Source: an uncultured Collinsella sp. (GTDB lineage Bacteria; Actinomycetota; Coriobacteriia; Coriobacteriales; Coriobacteriaceae). From it: 37,490 bases of DNA. Both the position numbers and the translations under genes were made by a program. The stretch is taken from the NCBI GenBank assembly GCA_959026535.1, contig CAUFMB010000021.1, positions 1 to 37,490 of the forward strand. Reading direction: 5' to 3'. Positions 6,727 through 14,612 of this stretch are shown one piece after another. The notes under the pieces are model-generated. The model did not search any database. It worked only from the letters and a program-made list of their open reading frames with translations, and had not been told where the DNA came from. The first letter of the stretch is position 1. Each line of letters starts with the position of its first letter.

Positions 6727-7713
6727 CTACTCATCGTCTCCGTCGTTGGGGTCGCCCTTGAGGGTGTTGATGTCCAGGTACTGGTTATCGTCCTCTTTTT
6801 GCTGGGTCTCCGACTCCGCTTGGGTGGGGCCGCGGAACAGCTGGAATCCCTCAAACGCAATGACGCCGAACAGGGCAATGACAATGGCGAGAAAGGCAAT
6901 CTTGACTGCCTGCGGAAATTCCGAGAAACGCAGTGCCTTTTCCTCGGCGTAATAATCGGCGAAGCGTTCTTCGCCCGTGCTTTTGGTGTACGCCGGTGCG
7001 GACGCGGCCTCCGGGTCATATTCCGGTGCACGCGTGGCAGCGTACGGATTGTTGAGATAATCGCTCGGTGCGGTGCCATAATCCTCGGTCTCGATGCGAC
7101 TGGTGCCAGCATAGCCATCGGAATAATCGGAATATGCCGCACCGCCCTCATAGTCCGCGGCGCTCGTGTTGGCGGCAAAAAGCGGATTAACTGGAACGTC
7201 GAGCGCCGGCATGCCGGTAGAGGTCTCATCCAGATCGGCTGCAGCCCAGGAATCGTAGGCAACCTGATGGGCAACGGGCTCATCGAGCCTTGCGACCGGA
7301 GGCTTGCGTGCCGCAGGAACAGGCAACTGCTGGGCGCTGTACATAACGGTGCTGTCGGCCGATTTGCCCTGCGTCGCTGCAGCGAGAAATGCCGCCGTCT
7401 CGGACGGGTCGCTTGCGGGGCGGGGAGCGGGCGTGGGCGCCGAAGTGGGTGCGGGCGTAGGCGCGGGCGTCGAAACAGGCGACTGCGCAGGAGTCGGCGC
7501 AGATGCGGGCTTAGGCGCAAGTGTGGGATCGGGGCTTGACGGGCGAGCCCCGCCGCCCATGAGTTCGTCGGCGGTCCACGGGCGATCATCCATCACGTCG
7601 TCAAGGCTTAGCGAAAACAGGTCGTCTTCACCCTCATCGAACATGCGGTGCACATGTCCACCAATTGCCGGAATCAATCCGCGACCGGTGCATGATGCCT
7701 TGCTCAACGCCAT
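6727..7713 (-). CDS. Single-pass membrane protein with Pro/Ala/Thr linker (328 aa), unknown function
   Basis: The start is taken as ATG at 7713 (MALSKASCTG), about 8 bases after AAAGGAT; the frame is open further upstream but without a good ribosome site. Residues 25-60 are acidic (EGEDDLFSLSLDDVMDD); a Pro/Ala/Thr-rich linker of alternating AP and TP dipeptides follows around residues 65-105; then a Tyr/Asp/Ala-rich region. One transmembrane helix (IAFLAIVIALFGVIAFEGF) lies near residues 274-292, leaving a short acidic C-terminal tail (QQKEDDNQYLDIN). With a single helix near the C-terminus, the large N-terminal part is probably cytoplasmic. No enzymatic motif is visible. It is the gene next to the purine-cluster regulator, but on its own ribosome site and after a gap of about 120 bases. 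Confidence 0.7.
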   Translation of the reverse strand: MALSKASCTGRGLIPAIGGHVHRMFDEGEDDLFSLSLDDVMDDRPWTADELMGGGARPSSPDPTLAPKPASAPTPAQSPVSTPAPTPAPTSAPTPAPRPASDPSETAAFLAAATQGKSADSTVMYSAQQLPVPAARKPPVARLDEPVAHQVAYDSWAAADLDETSTGMPALDVPVNPLFAANTSAADYEGGAAYSDYSDGYAGTSRIETEDYGTAPSDYLNNPYAATRAPEYDPEAASAPAYTKSTGEERFADYYAEEKALRFSEFPQAVKIAFLAIVIALFGVIAFEGFQLFRGPTQAESETQQKEDDNQYLDINTLKGDPNDGDDE

Positions 7714-7836
7714 TCTGTTCCATCCTTTCGAAATACTAATGACATCGATTATATGGAACTTCCCAAGCGGCCCGGTCTTGGATTCGTGCTTTCCAGAACT
7801 CGCACCCAAAAGGGGAGGGGCAATCCAGGCGAGTGC

Positions 7837-8490
7837 CTACTTGTCGCCGGCCGCCGCCTTGGCCTCATTGAGGTAGCTATAGAAGCTGTACTTGGAGATG
7901 CCAAAGAACTCGCAGGCGCGCTCGCTCGACTTGGAAATGAGGAAGGCGCCGCGACGGTCGAGGTAGCCAATGGCACGAATGCGCTCGTCTTTGGTCATGA
8001 GTGCCGCGGGCTTGCCCACAAACTGCTCGCACTCGTGCAGCAGGTCCTCGAGCAGGTCGCCGATGTTCTTGGTAATGGGCTCGGGCTCGGTATAGCCCGT
8101 GCCGCCGGTGCCGGTAAAGGCGTCGAGCGAACGCTCAAAAGCCTTCATAAGCGTAATGTCAAAGTTGATGCCCAAAATGCCGACGGGCTTGCCTTCGTCG
8201 TTGCGGATAAAGATGGTCGAGGACTTGAGCAGCTTGCCATCGGTGGTTTTAGTGAGGTACGGCTCGCGGTCGTGTACGTCGGTGCTGCCCTCGTGCATGG
8301 ACTCAAACACAATATGGCTGGGGCCGTCACCCAGTTTGCGCCCGCTGACGTGGCCGTTTTCGATCACTACGATGGAGTGGTCCACGTCCTCGGTCTCCAG
8401 ATCGTGGACGACGACTTCGCAGTTGGGGCCAAATTGGAGCGCCAGGCCGTGTGCGAGGCGCTTGTAAAACTCAATCTGTGCGGGGGTCAT
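7837..8490 (-). CDS. YheO-type PAS/helix-turn-helix regulator (217 aa)
   Basis: The start is ATG at 8490 (MTPAQIEFYKRLAHGLALQF), about 6 bases after AGGAAGG. Residues about 5-120 form the YheO/PAS-like sensor domain: GPNCEVVVHDLETEDVDHSI, then a conserved IFIRNDEGKPVGILGINFDIT. The C-terminal portion (about 160-217) is the matching helix-turn-helix, with RACEFFGISKYSFYSYLNEA as the recognition part. DauR and related proteins in this family control amino-acid and catabolic genes. It is divergent from ygeX, and the shared 277-base gap contains two identical palindromes, so I infer that it senses a purine-pathway intermediate and controls the cluster. Whether it activates or represses is not visible. 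Confidence 0.85.
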   Translation of the reverse strand: MTPAQIEFYKRLAHGLALQFGPNCEVVVHDLETEDVDHSIVVIENGHVSGRKLGDGPSHIVFESMHEGSTDVHDREPYLTKTTDGKLLKSSTIFIRNDEGKPVGILGINFDITLMKAFERSLDAFTGTGGTGYTEPEPITKNIGDLLEDLLHECEQFVGKPAALMTKDERIRAIGYLDRRGAFLISKSSERACEFFGISKYSFYSYLNEAKAAAGDK

Positions 8491-8548
8491 GGGTGCCTTC
8501 CTAAAAATTAGTTTGGGCACACTTTGCCATAAACCACATCTGTTCGCA

Positions 8549-8680
8549 AACAAATCCATCAACAAGGCAATTCATGACCGTTCGGCGGCGAAAAAGTACC
8601 GATTACGGCAACAAACAATTTGTTAGGTTTGCCAATCAAAAAGTGTGATAGAACAGTGCTAACAAACTTTTTGTTTGGCA
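8549..8680. promoter_or_regulatory. Twin operator AACAAA-N3-TTTGTT in the regulator/ygeX gap
   Basis: Two perfect palindromes with identical 6-base arms and identical 3-base spacers lie at 8610-8624 and 8661-8675, centres 51 bp apart (about five helical turns). A third AACAAA half-site is at 8549-8554 nearer the regulator. Together they cover the divergent intergenic region and are the likely binding sites of the adjacent YheO-type regulator. A TTGGCA hexamer at 8675-8680 abuts the second palindrome and might be a -35, but no clear -10 follows. Confidence 0.6.
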
Positions 8681-8767
8681 TCCACATAAAAGTTCAGTCG
8701 CATGAATGGGAATGGGCTGAAACGCGTATGCGGGGGCCGGCAAGAGAGGACTTAAGGAGTTCACCGT

Positions 8768-9982
8768 ATGGCCGATAAGATCCAGTGGGCGGGCAACACG
8801 ATGCCCAAGAGCGATGACAAGCACTTGGGAATCATGAGCCTCGACCACGTGAAGAAGGCCCGCGCCTTCCACCAGTCGTTCCCTCAATATACCGTCACCC
8901 CGCTTGCCCGCCTGGACGGTCAGGCTGCGCGCTTGGGTCTGTCCAACCTGTGCGTTAAGGACGAGAGCTATCGCTTTGGCCTCAACGCCTTTAAGGTTCT
9001 GGGCGGATCGTTTGCCATGGCCAACTACATTGCCGACGAGACCGGCAAGGACGTTGCCGAGTGCACCTTCGATTACCTGACCTCCGATCAGCTTGCCAAG
9101 GACTTTGGCCAGGCCACCTTCTTTACCGCTACCGACGGCAACCATGGCCGCGGCGTGGCATGGGCTGCCAACAAGCTGGGCCAGAAGGCCGTCGTTCACA
9201 TGCCCAAGGGTTCCACCAAGCCCCGCTTCGATAACATCGCCGCCGAGGGCGCAACGGTGACCATCGAAGAGGTCAACTACGACGAGTGCGTGCGCATGGC
9301 CGCCGCCGAGGCCGACGCCTGCGAGCGCGGCGTCATCGTTCAGGACACCGCCTGGGAGGGCTACGAGAAGATCCCGTCTTGGATCATGGAGGGCTACGGC
9401 ACCATGGCTTCCGAGGCTGCCGAGCAGCTGCGCGAGATGGCCATCAACCGCCCGACGCACGTGTTTGTCCAGGCTGGCGTGGGTTCGCTCGCCGGCGCCG
9501 TGGTGGGCTACTTCACCAACCTGTATCCCGATAACCCGCCCACCTTCGTCGTGGCTGAGTGCGCGCCTGCCGCCTGTCTGTACAAGGGCGCTGCCGCCGG
9601 CGACGGCGATCCGCGTATCGTGGACGGTGACATGCCCTCCATCATGGCCGGTCTGTGCTGCGGCGAGCCCAACATCCTGGGCTGGGATATCCTGCGCAAC
9701 CATGCCACCGCCTTCGTGTCCTGCCCCGACTGGGTCACCGCTCGCGGCATGCGCACCCTGGGCGCCCCCGAGAAGGGCGACCCGCGCGTCATCTCCGGCG
9801 AGTCCGGCGCGGTGACCACTGGCCTGGTCGAGACCCTCATGCTCGATCCTGAGTACGCCGAGCTCAAAGAGCTCATCGGCCTGGATAAGACGAGCTCCGT
9901 GCTCTGCTTCTCCACGGAAGGTGACACCGATCCGGATCAGTACCGTCGCATCGTCTGGGAAGGCGAATACCCCACTTGCTAA
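8768..9982 (+). CDS. ygeX: Diaminopropionate ammonia-lyase YgeX (404 aa)
   Basis: A PLP-dependent fold-type II lyase converting 2,3-diaminopropionate to pyruvate and two ammonia. The PLP lysine is K76 in RFGLNAFKVLGG; TATDGNHGRG is the phosphate/substrate loop and FVQAGVGSLAGAVVGY the glycine-rich PLP-phosphate site. The length equals the family norm (about 400). The ATG at 8768 follows AAGGAG by about 8 bases. It is the first gene of the ygeX-ygeY-ygeW run, the same set found in the E. coli xdhD/ygfK region and in the uric-acid-degrading clusters of gut anaerobes, where it handles a late ring-opened nitrogen compound. A hairpin sits in the 74-base gap before ygeY. Confidence 0.93.
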   Translation: MADKIQWAGNTMPKSDDKHLGIMSLDHVKKARAFHQSFPQYTVTPLARLDGQAARLGLSNLCVKDESYRFGLNAFKVLGGSFAMANYIADETGKDVAECTFDYLTSDQLAKDFGQATFFTATDGNHGRGVAWAANKLGQKAVVHMPKGSTKPRFDNIAAEGATVTIEEVNYDECVRMAAAEADACERGVIVQDTAWEGYEKIPSWIMEGYGTMASEAAEQLREMAINRPTHVFVQAGVGSLAGAVVGYFTNLYPDNPPTFVVAECAPAACLYKGAAAGDGDPRIVDGDMPSIMAGLCCGEPNILGWDILRNHATAFVSCPDWVTARGMRTLGAPEKGDPRVISGESGAVTTGLVETLMLDPEYAELKELIGLDKTSSVLCFSTEGDTDPDQYRRIVWEGEYPTC

Positions 9983-9989
9983 TCGTTGG

Positions 9990-10016
9990 GGCGGAGTAAA
10001 TAGGTATCGCTCCGCC
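9990..10016 (+). other. Intercistronic hairpin between ygeX and ygeY
   Basis: GGCGGAG (9990-9996) and CTCCGCC (10010-10016) form a 7-bp stem with a 13-base loop and no T-run. Position suggests mRNA stabilisation or processing inside the operon. Confidence 0.45.
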
Positions 10017-10056
10017 ACCTCACAGGTAGATTCCTTAGTTTGAAAGGTTATGAACA

Positions 10057-11442
10057 ATGGCTAAAGAACTCGATTTCGACGCTATCAAGGCTGCTGCTGA
10101 GTCTCATCGTGCTGATATGACTCGCTTCCTGCGCGCCATGATCTCCCACCCCTCTGAGTCCTGCGAGGAGGGCGAGGTTGTCGCCTGCATCAAGGCCGAG
10201 ATGGAGAGCCTTGGCTATGACGAGGTCAAGGTCGACGGCCTAGGCAACGTCATGGGCTTTATGGGCGAGGGCGACAAGATCATCGCCATCGACTCCCACA
10301 TCGACACCGTCGGCATCGGCAACATCGAGAACTGGGATGCCGATCCCTACGAGGGCTACGAGACCGACGAGATCATCTACGGCCGCGGCGGCTCCGACCA
10401 GGAGGGTGGCATGGCTTCTGCTACCTACGCTGCCAAGATGATGAAGGACATGGGCCTCATCCCCGAGGGCTACAAGATCATGGTCGTCGGCACCGTCCAG
10501 GAAGAGGACTGCGACGGCATGTGCTGGCAGTACATCTACAACAAGGACGGCATTAAGCCCGAGTTCGTCATTTCCACCGAGCCCACCGACGGCGGCATCT
10601 ATCGTGGTCACCGCGGCCGCATGGAGATCCGCGTCGACGTTCACGGCACCTCCTGCCACGGCTCCGCTCCCGACCGCGGCGACAACGCCATCTACAAGAT
10701 GGCCGACATCATCGCCGACGTCCGCGCCCTCAACAACAACGGCTGCGACGAGTCGACCGACATCAAGGGTCTCGTCAAGATGCTCGACCCCAAGTACAAC
10801 CCCGAGCACTTCGAGGACGCCCGCTTCCTGGGCCGTGGCACCTGCACCGTCAGCCAGATCTTCTACACCAGCCCCAGCCGTTGCGCCGTGGCTGATTCCT
10901 GCGCCATCTCCATCGACCGTCGCATGACCGCCGGTGAGACCTGGGAGTCCTGCCTGGACGAGATCCGCAACCTGCCGGCCGCCAAGAAGTACGGCGACGA
11001 CGTGAAGGTCTCCATGTACATGTACGACCGTCCGTCCTGGACCGGCGAGGTCTACGAGACCGAGGCTTACTTCCCCACGTGGATTAACAAGGAGACCGCT
11101 CCGCACGTCAAGGCCCTCGTCGACGCCCACAAGGCCATGTTCGGTGACGAGCGCATCGGCTGCGAGCCCAGCATGGACAAGCGCACCGGTCGTCCGCTGT
11201 GCGACAAGTGGACCTTCTCCACGAACTGCGTTTCCGTCCAGGGCCGCTATGGCATCCCCTGCGTCGGCTTCGGCCCGGGTGCCGAGTCTCAGGCTCATGC
11301 CCCCAACGAGGTCACCTACAAGGACGACCTGGTCACCGCTGCCGCCATGTATGTTGCGGCTCTGAACCTCTACGATCCGAGCCAGGCCGATGGCGACGCC
11401 ACCGTGTTCCGCGCCGGTCTGACCAACAACAAGATCGATTAG
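10057..11442 (+). CDS. ygeY: YgeY-family M20 metallohydrolase (461 aa)
   Basis: A member of the M20 peptidase/deacylase superfamily in the selenium-metabolism-linked YgeY branch. The metal-site motif is IDSHIDTVG (H81, D83), then GRGGSDQEGG (D114) and TVQEEDCDG (E149/E150), the expected bridging and general-base acidic residues; STEPTDGG continues the core. No signal peptide. The start ATG at 10057 has GAAAGG about 10 bases upstream. It is expected to hydrolyse a linear amide or ureido intermediate in purine-ring catabolism; the exact substrate cannot be read from the sequence. About 200 bases with a hairpin separate it from ygeW. Confidence 0.92.
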   Translation: MAKELDFDAIKAAAESHRADMTRFLRAMISHPSESCEEGEVVACIKAEMESLGYDEVKVDGLGNVMGFMGEGDKIIAIDSHIDTVGIGNIENWDADPYEGYETDEIIYGRGGSDQEGGMASATYAAKMMKDMGLIPEGYKIMVVGTVQEEDCDGMCWQYIYNKDGIKPEFVISTEPTDGGIYRGHRGRMEIRVDVHGTSCHGSAPDRGDNAIYKMADIIADVRALNNNGCDESTDIKGLVKMLDPKYNPEHFEDARFLGRGTCTVSQIFYTSPSRCAVADSCAISIDRRMTAGETWESCLDEIRNLPAAKKYGDDVKVSMYMYDRPSWTGEVYETEAYFPTWINKETAPHVKALVDAHKAMFGDERIGCEPSMDKRTGRPLCDKWTFSTNCVSVQGRYGIPCVGFGPGAESQAHAPNEVTYKDDLVTAAAMYVAALNLYDPSQADGDATVFRAGLTNNKID

Positions 11443-11463
11443 CCCATTCTTCGATTTTGTTGA

Positions 11464-11488
11464 GCCGGGGGCCATTCGTGTCCCCGGC
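11464..11488 (+). terminator. Hairpin after ygeY
   Basis: GCCGGGG (11464-11470) pairs with CCCCGGC (11482-11488). There is no T-run, so it may attenuate rather than end transcription. Confidence 0.4.
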
Positions 11489-11496
11489 ACTCCCTG

Positions 11497-11524
11497 TTGA
11501 CTTGGGGCCCGCGGTCGTTATCTC
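11497..11524 (+). promoter_or_regulatory. Possible internal promoter before ygeW
   Basis: TTGACT (11497-11502), a 16-base spacer and TATCTC (11519-11524). The -35 is good and the -10 weak. It would give ygeW and arcC a separate start within the 201-base gap. Confidence 0.3.
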
Positions 11525-11643
11525 CCATGCTTCCTCGACGGTGGCGGGTCCTCGTCATAGTGCTCTGCATGTTCTAGCCACACGCGCATGCCGGAGCGCA
11601 TCTACCCATTACCATCATTCGCATCTTTGGAAAGGACACATAC

Positions 11644-12846
11644 ATGGACGCTAAGTTTACCGAGCTCGTCGAGCAGCTGAACGGTCTCGATTTTAAGGGT
11701 ATGTACGGCAGCGACTTCCTGCATACCTGGGACAAGACCACCGATGAACTCAAGGCTCTCTACGTCGTCGCCGACGCTCTGCGTCAGCTGCGCGAGAACA
11801 ACGTCTCTCCCAAGATCTTCGACTCGGGTCTGGCCGTCTCCCTGTTCCGCGACAACTCCACCCGTACGCGCTTTTCCTTCTCTAAGGCCGCCAACCTGCT
11901 CGGCCTTGAGCTGCAGGACCTGGACGAGAAGAAGTCCCAGATCGCCCACGGCGAGACCGTCCGCGAGACCGCTACCATGATCTCCTTCATGGCTGACGTC
12001 ATCGGCATCCGTGACGACATGTACATCGGCAAGGGCGACGCCTACATGGCCGAGGTCTCCGAGTCTGTCCAGCAGGCCTACGAGGACGGCGTTCTGGATC
12101 ACCGTCCCACGCTCATCTCCCTGCAGTCCGACTCCGATCACCCCACGCAGTCCTCTGCCGACATGCTCTACCTCATCAACGAGTTTGGCGGTCTCGAGAA
12201 CCTCAAGGGCAAGAAGGTTGCCGTCACCTGGGCCTATTCGCCCTCTTACGGCAAGCCGCTGTCCTGCCCGCAGTCGCTGATCAGCCTGCTGCCCCGCTTT
12301 GGCATGGACGTCACCCTGGCTCACCCCGAGGGCTACGACCTCATGCCCGAGGTCGTCGAGCGCGCCAAGGGCTACGCCGCCGAGTCCGGCACCACCTTTA
12401 AGCAGGTCAACACCATGGCCGAGGCCTTCGAGGGCGCCGACATCGTGATCCCCAAGAGCTGGGCCCCGTTTGCCGCCATGGAGAAGCGCACCAACCTGTA
12501 CGCCGAGGGCGACGACGCCGGCATCGCTGCGCTCGAGAAGGAACTGCTCGCTCAGAACGCCACCCATCAGGATTGGTGCTCCACGACCGAGCTCATGGAG
12601 AAGACCGCCAACGGCCAGGACACCATCTTTATGCACCCGCTGCCCGCCGACATCTCCGGTGTCTCCTGCGAGCACGGCGAGGTCAACGCCGACGTCTTCG
12701 ACATGCACCGCGTGGGCATGTACAAGGAGGCCAGCTACAAGCCGTACGCCATCGCAGCCATGATGTTCCTGCAGAAGGTTGCCGATCCGGCCGCTACCCT
12801 CAAGGCCCTCGACGAGCGCAACACCGCCCGTTGGTTCCAGGCCTAA
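11644..12846 (+). CDS. ygeW: Knotted carbamoyltransferase YgeW (400 aa)
   Basis: A member of the aspartate/ornithine carbamoyltransferase superfamily. The carbamoyl-phosphate site is FRDNSTRTRFSF (STRTR at 72-76) and the second site is DHPTQSSADM (H166-P-T-Q); FMHPLPAD near residue 335 is the third conserved loop. The length and the inserted segments match the YgeW knotted type rather than ATCase (about 310) or OTCase (about 330). The ATG at 11644 follows GGAAAGGAC. With carbamate kinase 14 bases downstream, the pair most likely works catabolically: a carbamoylated product is phosphorolysed to carbamoyl phosphate, which then yields ATP, CO2 and ammonia. The natural acceptor or donor is not known from sequence. 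Confidence 0.94.
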   Translation: MDAKFTELVEQLNGLDFKGMYGSDFLHTWDKTTDELKALYVVADALRQLRENNVSPKIFDSGLAVSLFRDNSTRTRFSFSKAANLLGLELQDLDEKKSQIAHGETVRETATMISFMADVIGIRDDMYIGKGDAYMAEVSESVQQAYEDGVLDHRPTLISLQSDSDHPTQSSADMLYLINEFGGLENLKGKKVAVTWAYSPSYGKPLSCPQSLISLLPRFGMDVTLAHPEGYDLMPEVVERAKGYAAESGTTFKQVNTMAEAFEGADIVIPKSWAPFAAMEKRTNLYAEGDDAGIAALEKELLAQNATHQDWCSTTELMEKTANGQDTIFMHPLPADISGVSCEHGEVNADVFDMHRVGMYKEASYKPYAIAAMMFLQKVADPAATLKALDERNTARWFQA

Positions 12847-12860
12847 AGCTGGGCCGAGAA

Positions 12861-13811
12861 ATGGCTAAGCGTATCGTTGTCGCCCTGGGCGGAAACGCCC
12901 TCGGCGCCAACCTTCCCGAGCAGATGGAGGCCGTTAAGACGACTTCCAAGGCTATCGTCGACCTGATCGAGGAGGGCAACGAGGTCGTCATCGTGCATGG
13001 CAACGGTCCCCAGGTGGGTATGATCGCCAATGCAATGGCCGAGCTCACGCGCTCCAACCCCGAGAAGTACATTCCCTGCCCGCTGTCCGTCTGCGGCGCC
13101 ATGAGCCAGGGCTACATTGGCTATGACCTGCAGAACGCCTTGCGCGAGGAAATGCTCGACCGCAATATCGACAAGGGCGTCGCCACCGTGCTCACCCAGG
13201 TCGAGGTTGCGGCGGACGATCCGGCCTTTGCAGATCCCGTTAAGCCGATCGGCCCGTGGATGAGCGAGGCCGAGGCCAAGGAGCTGGAAGCCGACCGCGG
13301 CTATCAGTTCATCCACGACGAGAAGCAGGGCTTCCGTCGTGTGGTGGCTTCGCCCAAGCCCGTGAACATCGTCGAGCTCGACACCATCAAGTCGCTCGTC
13401 GAGACCAACCACGTGGTGATCTCCTGCGGCGGTGGCGGTATTCCCGTCACCAAGGCCGAGGGCAACCACCTTAAGGGCGCTGCCGCTGTCATCGATAAGG
13501 ACTTTGCGGCCGAGAAGCTCGCCGAGCAGCTCGACGCCGATGCCCTGATCATCCTGACGGCTGTGGAGAAGGTTGCCATTGGTTTTGGCACCGACCACGA
13601 GCAGTGGCTCGACACGCTGACCGCGGCTGACGTAAAGCGTCTGTCCGAGGCCAACGAGTTCGGACGCGGCTCCATGCTGCCCAAGGTTCAGGCCGTCTCG
13701 ACGTTTGCCGAGAGCAAGCCGGGCCGTACGGCGCTCATCACGCTGCTCGAGAAGGCGCGCGATGGCCTTGCTGGCAAGACCGGTACCACGTTTACCGGCG
13801 ACGCTGAGTAG
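12861..13811 (+). CDS. arcC: Carbamate kinase (316 aa)
   Basis: Transfers phosphate from carbamoyl phosphate to ADP, giving ATP plus carbamate. It opens MAKRIVVALGGNALG, the glycine-rich nucleotide site of the amino-acid-kinase fold; VIVHGNGPQVG and VISCGGGGIPV are the other two diagnostic loops, and the length is typical (310-320). The frame is open upstream into ygeW, but the ATG at 12861 gives the exact family N-terminus; a GGGCCGAG sequence precedes it. It lies 14 bases after ygeW and so is surely co-transcribed and forms the energy-yielding step of the cluster (the role of yqeA in E. coli). A terminator follows. Confidence 0.95.
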   Translation: MAKRIVVALGGNALGANLPEQMEAVKTTSKAIVDLIEEGNEVVIVHGNGPQVGMIANAMAELTRSNPEKYIPCPLSVCGAMSQGYIGYDLQNALREEMLDRNIDKGVATVLTQVEVAADDPAFADPVKPIGPWMSEAEAKELEADRGYQFIHDEKQGFRRVVASPKPVNIVELDTIKSLVETNHVVISCGGGGIPVTKAEGNHLKGAAAVIDKDFAAEKLAEQLDADALIILTAVEKVAIGFGTDHEQWLDTLTAADVKRLSEANEFGRGSMLPKVQAVSTFAESKPGRTALITLLEKARDGLAGKTGTTFTGDAE

Positions 13812-13828
13812 GCATATCTGCACCATTG

Positions 13829-13864
13829 AGGAGGGTGCCCTGCGTCGCGGGGTGCCCTCCTTTG
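13829..13864 (+). terminator. Terminator after arcC
   Basis: AGGAGGG (13829-13835) pairs with CCCTCCT (13855-13861), with further G/C pairing inside, then TTTGTG. It would separate ygeX-arcC from mocA-hydA at least partly. Confidence 0.55.
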
Positions 13865-13988
13865 TGCTATGGAGAGCTGGGGAGCGCTTGCTGGAAAACT
13901 GGCGCGTGCCTGTTCCGACGGAGTGTGAGCTTGGTATGGTGGGTATAGCAACTATGGTGTCCAAGGCGGCCAGGGGAGGTTTGCGGAG

Positions 13989-14603
13989 ATGAAACTCGGT
14001 TGCGTGATTATGGCCTCGGGAGAGGGCAAACGGTTTGGCTCCAACAAGATGCTCGCCGACATTTATGGTGAGCCGCTGATCGCGCGGACGATTGATTCGG
14101 TTTCCCGGGGCTTTGATATGGTGGTTTCGACGCGCTGGCCCGAGGTCGCCCAGATTTGCAAGGACAAGCATTGTCCGTGCGTGCTGCATGACGGTTCGCT
14201 CAGGAGCGAGAGCATTCGTGCGGGTCTTTCCTGGGGAGCCGGGCGCAACTGGAAAGGCTGCCTCTTTTTGCCGGGCGACCAGCCACTCGTGAGCTCGGAT
14301 TCTTTTAAGGCCATGGTTCGTGCATTTGACGAGCGCGACTGCAAACATCCGGTGCGCTTGGCGTGCAATGGCGAGCCCTCGAGTCCGGTGCTCTTTCCGG
14401 CGCAGCTGTTCGACGCGCTTATGCTTCTCGAAGGCAAAGACGGCGGAGGCTCGATTCTCAGGGGCCGCACCGACATTGCGCTGGTCGAGGCGCGTGCCTA
14501 CGAGCTTTGGGATGTCGATACTGTAAAGGGGCAGCGTCGTATAACGGAGCACATCGCCGCCTGCTCGTATTTTGATCGCGTGGCCAACTGCATCAATCAA
14601 TAA
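13989..14603 (+). CDS. mocA: MocA/MobA-like nucleotidyltransferase (204 aa)
   Basis: A nucleotidyltransferase of the NTP_transf_3 family, expected to attach CMP (or GMP) to molybdopterin for a molybdenum hydroxylase. The glycine/lysine loop is MASGEGKRFGSNKML at residues 8-22; LPGDQPLVS in the middle is the metal-binding Asp motif; RTDIALVEA and WDVDTVKG near the end match the C-terminal conserved block. The length is typical (about 200). The start ATG follows GGGGAGG by about 8 bases. In E. coli the equivalent gene, ygfJ, lies in the same cluster. CTP specificity is inferred from the hydroxylase context, not from a residue I can point to. Confidence 0.85.
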   Translation: MKLGCVIMASGEGKRFGSNKMLADIYGEPLIARTIDSVSRGFDMVVSTRWPEVAQICKDKHCPCVLHDGSLRSESIRAGLSWGAGRNWKGCLFLPGDQPLVSSDSFKAMVRAFDERDCKHPVRLACNGEPSSPVLFPAQLFDALMLLEGKDGGGSILRGRTDIALVEARAYELWDVDTVKGQRRITEHIAACSYFDRVANCINQ

Positions 14604-14612
14604 GGAGCAATT

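Noticed and set aside
8636..10057. A 473-codon minus-strand frame opposite ygeX
   Set aside because: Antisense to a clear PLP enzyme and composed of Gly/Val/His-rich low-complexity sequence.
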